From an uncultured Clostridia bacterium (GTDB taxonomy: Bacteria; Bacillota; Clostridia; Christensenellales; Borkfalkiaceae), in NCBI GenBank assembly GCA_947598205.1, contig CANQFB010000002.1, forward strand, positions 1 through 64,000: 64,000 nucleotides of DNA. Direction: 5' to 3'. Shown in pieces: positions 62,041-64,000 of the stretch; within the stretch, counting starts at the first letter, position 1, and the number at the start of each line of letters is the position of its first letter. The notes below the pieces were generated by a model, which was not told the DNA's origin, made no database searches, and saw only the letters and a list, made by a program, of their open reading frames with translations. Both the position numbers and the translations under genes were made by a program.

Positions 62041-63489
62041 ATGCCCAACAATCAAATGCCGCACAATCTCGACGCCGAAGCCGCCCTTCTCGGGTGTCTT
62101 CTCATCGACGAATCGGTGCAAGCTGAAATTCTCGAATTTCTCCGCGAGGAAGATTTCTATCAGGAATCCCACCGCCTGATCTTATCGGCCATGAAGAGCG
62201 TGATCGGCGGACACAAGACGGTGGACGTCGTGACCCTCACCGACCAGCTCGACCGCGACGGGAACTTGGCGCGTGCGGGCGGCCTGCAAGCCGTGACCGA
62301 ACTCTCGGAGAACACGCCCTCCGCGGCGAACTATAAACAGTATCTTTCCATTGTGCGGAGAGACAGCATCAACCGCGCCCTCATCCGTGCCAGCCGCGAC
62401 ATCATCGAGAACAGCCAAAAGGGCCTCGAGGAGCGCGACGCCATCGCCTATGCCGAGAAGCAGGTCTACGACATCTCCCGCCAACAGGACGGGACGATGC
62501 TCACGGGGCTTTCTGACGGCGCGGTCATCCACGAGGTCATCAAAAAGTTCGAGGATATTCAGGGCGATCCCAATGCTTTCCGCGGGCTCGAGACGGGTTT
62601 CAAGCACCTCGACCGCATCACGAACGGCCTGCAGAAGTCCGATCTCATCGTCATCGCCGCCCGCCCCGGCATGGGCAAGACATCGCTCGCCATGAATTTG
62701 GTCGAGCACGCCTGTCTGCGCAAGGGGAAGGTCGCGGCCGTCTTCTCGCTCGAAATGCCCCGCGTACAGATCGTACAGAGGCTTCTCTGCGCCCATGCGG
62801 GCGTGAGTATGGAAAAGGCGCTCTCGGGCAGGCTCGTTCAGCAGGAGTGGAAAAATCTCATGCTCGCGGGCGACCGCCTGCAAAAGAGTAAGATCTATAT
62901 CGACGATTCCTCCCGCATAACGCCCGCCGAGATCCTCTCCAAGTGCAGAAGGCTCGCCGCGAACGAGGGGGGGCTCGATCTCGTGATGATCGACTATATC
63001 CAGCTCATGGGCGGAGAGACGAAATACAACAATTCCGATTTCAACCGTCAACAGGAGATCGCCTCCATCACCCGCGATCTCAAGATCATGGCGAAGGAAC
63101 TCAACGTACCCGTCATCGCCCTCTCCCAGTTGCGCCGCATCCAGACGAAAGAGCCGCAACTTTCCGACCTCCGCGAATCGGGGGCGATCGAGCAGGACGC
63201 GGACATCGTCATGTTCATCAACAGGCCCGACGTTACGGCGACGCCCGATGAGCTCGCCCGCGGGACGGTCGTGAAGGGGGCGGCGGAACTCGTCATCGCC
63301 AAGCACAGAAACGGCCCGCTCGGCCGCATCCAGCTCCGCTTCTACGGCGAGACGACCCGCTTCGTCGATGTGGAAGATCAGGACCGTCCCACCGAGGAGC
63401 CCATCTTCTCCAAGAAGCCCAAAGAGGAAGAACTCCCTTCGGCGGAGGAGGCCTTCCCGCCGCAATCGGACGACGGGATCCCTTATTGA
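62041..63489 (+). CDS. dnaB: Replicative DNA helicase DnaB (DnaC of Bacillus)
   Basis: 482 residues, AAGG upstream. N-terminal DnaG-binding domain (MPHNLDAEAALLGCLLIDES), RecA-like core with Walker A ARPGMGKTSLAMN, MIDYIQLMGG (Walker B) and SQLRRIQTKEPQLSDLRESG. Unwinds DNA at the fork; partner of the DnaG protein at 38.6 kb. The acidic C-terminal tail (PKEEELPSAEEAFPPQSDDG) is a little long. Confidence 0.96.
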   Translation: MPNNQMPHNLDAEAALLGCLLIDESVQAEILEFLREEDFYQESHRLILSAMKSVIGGHKTVDVVTLTDQLDRDGNLARAGGLQAVTELSENTPSAANYKQYLSIVRRDSINRALIRASRDIIENSQKGLEERDAIAYAEKQVYDISRQQDGTMLTGLSDGAVIHEVIKKFEDIQGDPNAFRGLETGFKHLDRITNGLQKSDLIVIAARPGMGKTSLAMNLVEHACLRKGKVAAVFSLEMPRVQIVQRLLCAHAGVSMEKALSGRLVQQEWKNLMLAGDRLQKSKIYIDDSSRITPAEILSKCRRLAANEGGLDLVMIDYIQLMGGETKYNNSDFNRQQEIASITRDLKIMAKELNVPVIALSQLRRIQTKEPQLSDLRESGAIEQDADIVMFINRPDVTATPDELARGTVVKGAAELVIAKHRNGPLGRIQLRFYGETTRFVDVEDQDRPTEEPIFSKKPKEEELPSAEEAFPPQSDDGIPY

Positions 63490-63492
63490 CAT

Positions 63493-64000
63493 ATGGTAAC
63501 GCAAATTCTCAAAGCGGAGGGGGAGGCGCTGAAAAAAGCGGCGAAGCTCATAAGGGAGGGCGAAGCCGTCGCTTTCCATACCGAGACGGTCTACGGCCTC
63601 GGCGCGAACGCCTTTTCCGACGAAGCGGTGCTCCGCATCTATGCACTCAAGGGAAGGCCCGCGGATAATCCGCTCATCGTGCACGTACACCGCCAATATG
63701 ATATTTCAAAACTCATCGACGGCGAGCCGCCCTATGCTATGGCTCTGCGGAAGGCCTTTCTCCCGGGGCCGCTTACGATGGTCTATCCCTCAAAGGGAAA
63801 GGTCTCGAAGTACGTCTCCTGCGGCCTGAATACGCTCGCCATTCGCGTGCCGTCTTCACCCGCCGCACAGGCATTTTTGCGGGAGACGGATCTGCCCGTC
63901 GCCGCGCCTAGCGCCAATCTCTCCAAACATGTATCCCCCGTCACCGCGGGGCACGTCTTCGACGATTTCAACGGGAAGATCCCGCTCATCCTCGACGGCG
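63493..64000 (+). CDS. L-threonylcarbamoyladenylate synthase (Sua5/YwlC type), C-terminus off right edge
   Basis: 169 residues visible, cut by the window edge. TETVYGLGANAFSDEAVLRI, KGRPADNPLIVHVH, LPGPLTMVY, TLAIRVPSS and APSANLSKHVSPVTAGHVF are the YrdC-domain signatures. Makes threonylcarbamoyl-AMP for tRNA t6A37. Whether a Sua5 C-terminal domain follows cannot be seen. Confidence 0.94.
   Translation, partial: MVTQILKAEGEALKKAAKLIREGEAVAFHTETVYGLGANAFSDEAVLRIYALKGRPADNPLIVHVHRQYDISKLIDGEPPYAMALRKAFLPGPLTMVYPSKGKVSKYVSCGLNTLAIRVPSSPAAQAFLRETDLPVAAPSANLSKHVSPVTAGHVFDDFNGKIPLILDG

Overview
The window reads as a chromosome segment of a spore-forming member of the Firmicutes (Clostridia-like). 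Evidence is the pair spoIIGA-sigE followed by sigG, a YlbJ/YlbK-like pair, a YlmC/YmxH protein, DnaD-type replication initiation, and the order ispG-polC(part)-rimP-nusA-ylxR-rplGA-infB-rbfA. The core is clearly GC-rich. An uncultured high-GC gut clostridial lineage is my guess, not a demonstrated assignment.

Region 1 (1-14.1 kb) is accessory and visibly more AT-rich, above all between 2.7 and 10.2 kb. It opens with the 5' end of a large serine recombinase gene running off the left edge and a frameshifted TnpW-like partner. Next come small ribbon-helix-helix-like and DUF6291-like genes, two inverted copies of a two-hairpin element, and six degenerate hairpin repeats. Then follow an XRE regulator coupled to an HTH-HAD phosphatase fusion, and a three-gene operon that looks like a polymorphic toxin system: a secreted lectin-like protein, a lipoprotein carrying a Hint domain and a C-terminal HNH-type nuclease, and a putative immunity protein. 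After a palindrome-rich spacer there is an S41-type protease and a convergent RloA/RloB-like pair, probably anti-phage.

Region 2 (14.1-27.8 kb) is core: a heavy-metal chaperone with a DtxR/MntR-like regulator, a VanZ protein with Ig-like domains, nrdR, ispG, a remnant of polC that keeps only the N-terminal, OB and exonuclease parts, and then the translation operon rimP to ribF.

Region 3 (27.9-46.6 kb) holds an AP-endonuclease-like gene, an aminopeptidase, efp, dtd, a patatin and a ComEC-like metallo-hydrolase. A shikimate operon (aroC-B-E-Q-K plus an SDR) follows, then the macromolecular-synthesis genes dgt-dnaG-rpoD, trmK, a Nif3 protein, a zinc-ribbon protein, alr, rsmD, coaD and a DAHP synthase.

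Region 4 (46.6-64 kb) is sporulation and replication: ylbJ, a ylbK-like gene, spoIIGA, sigE, sigG, ymxH, a DnaD protein fused to the front part of a DnaC-type loader, sbcD-sbcC, an esterase-like protein without its serine, lepB, degV, pepF, dnaB, and the start of a Sua5/YwlC gene at the right edge.

Two themes cut across the window. Several promoters place the inferred transcription start on or next to the start codon (the VanZ protein, the aminopeptidase, a mini-ORF before sbcD, and ylbJ and ymxH from sigma-E-like promoters), pointing to leaderless translation. Two replication genes, polC and the DnaC part of DnaD, survive only as truncated modules. The best candidate for an undescribed system is the secreted lectin / lipoprotein-Hint-nuclease / immunity operon at 4.2-10.2 kb.
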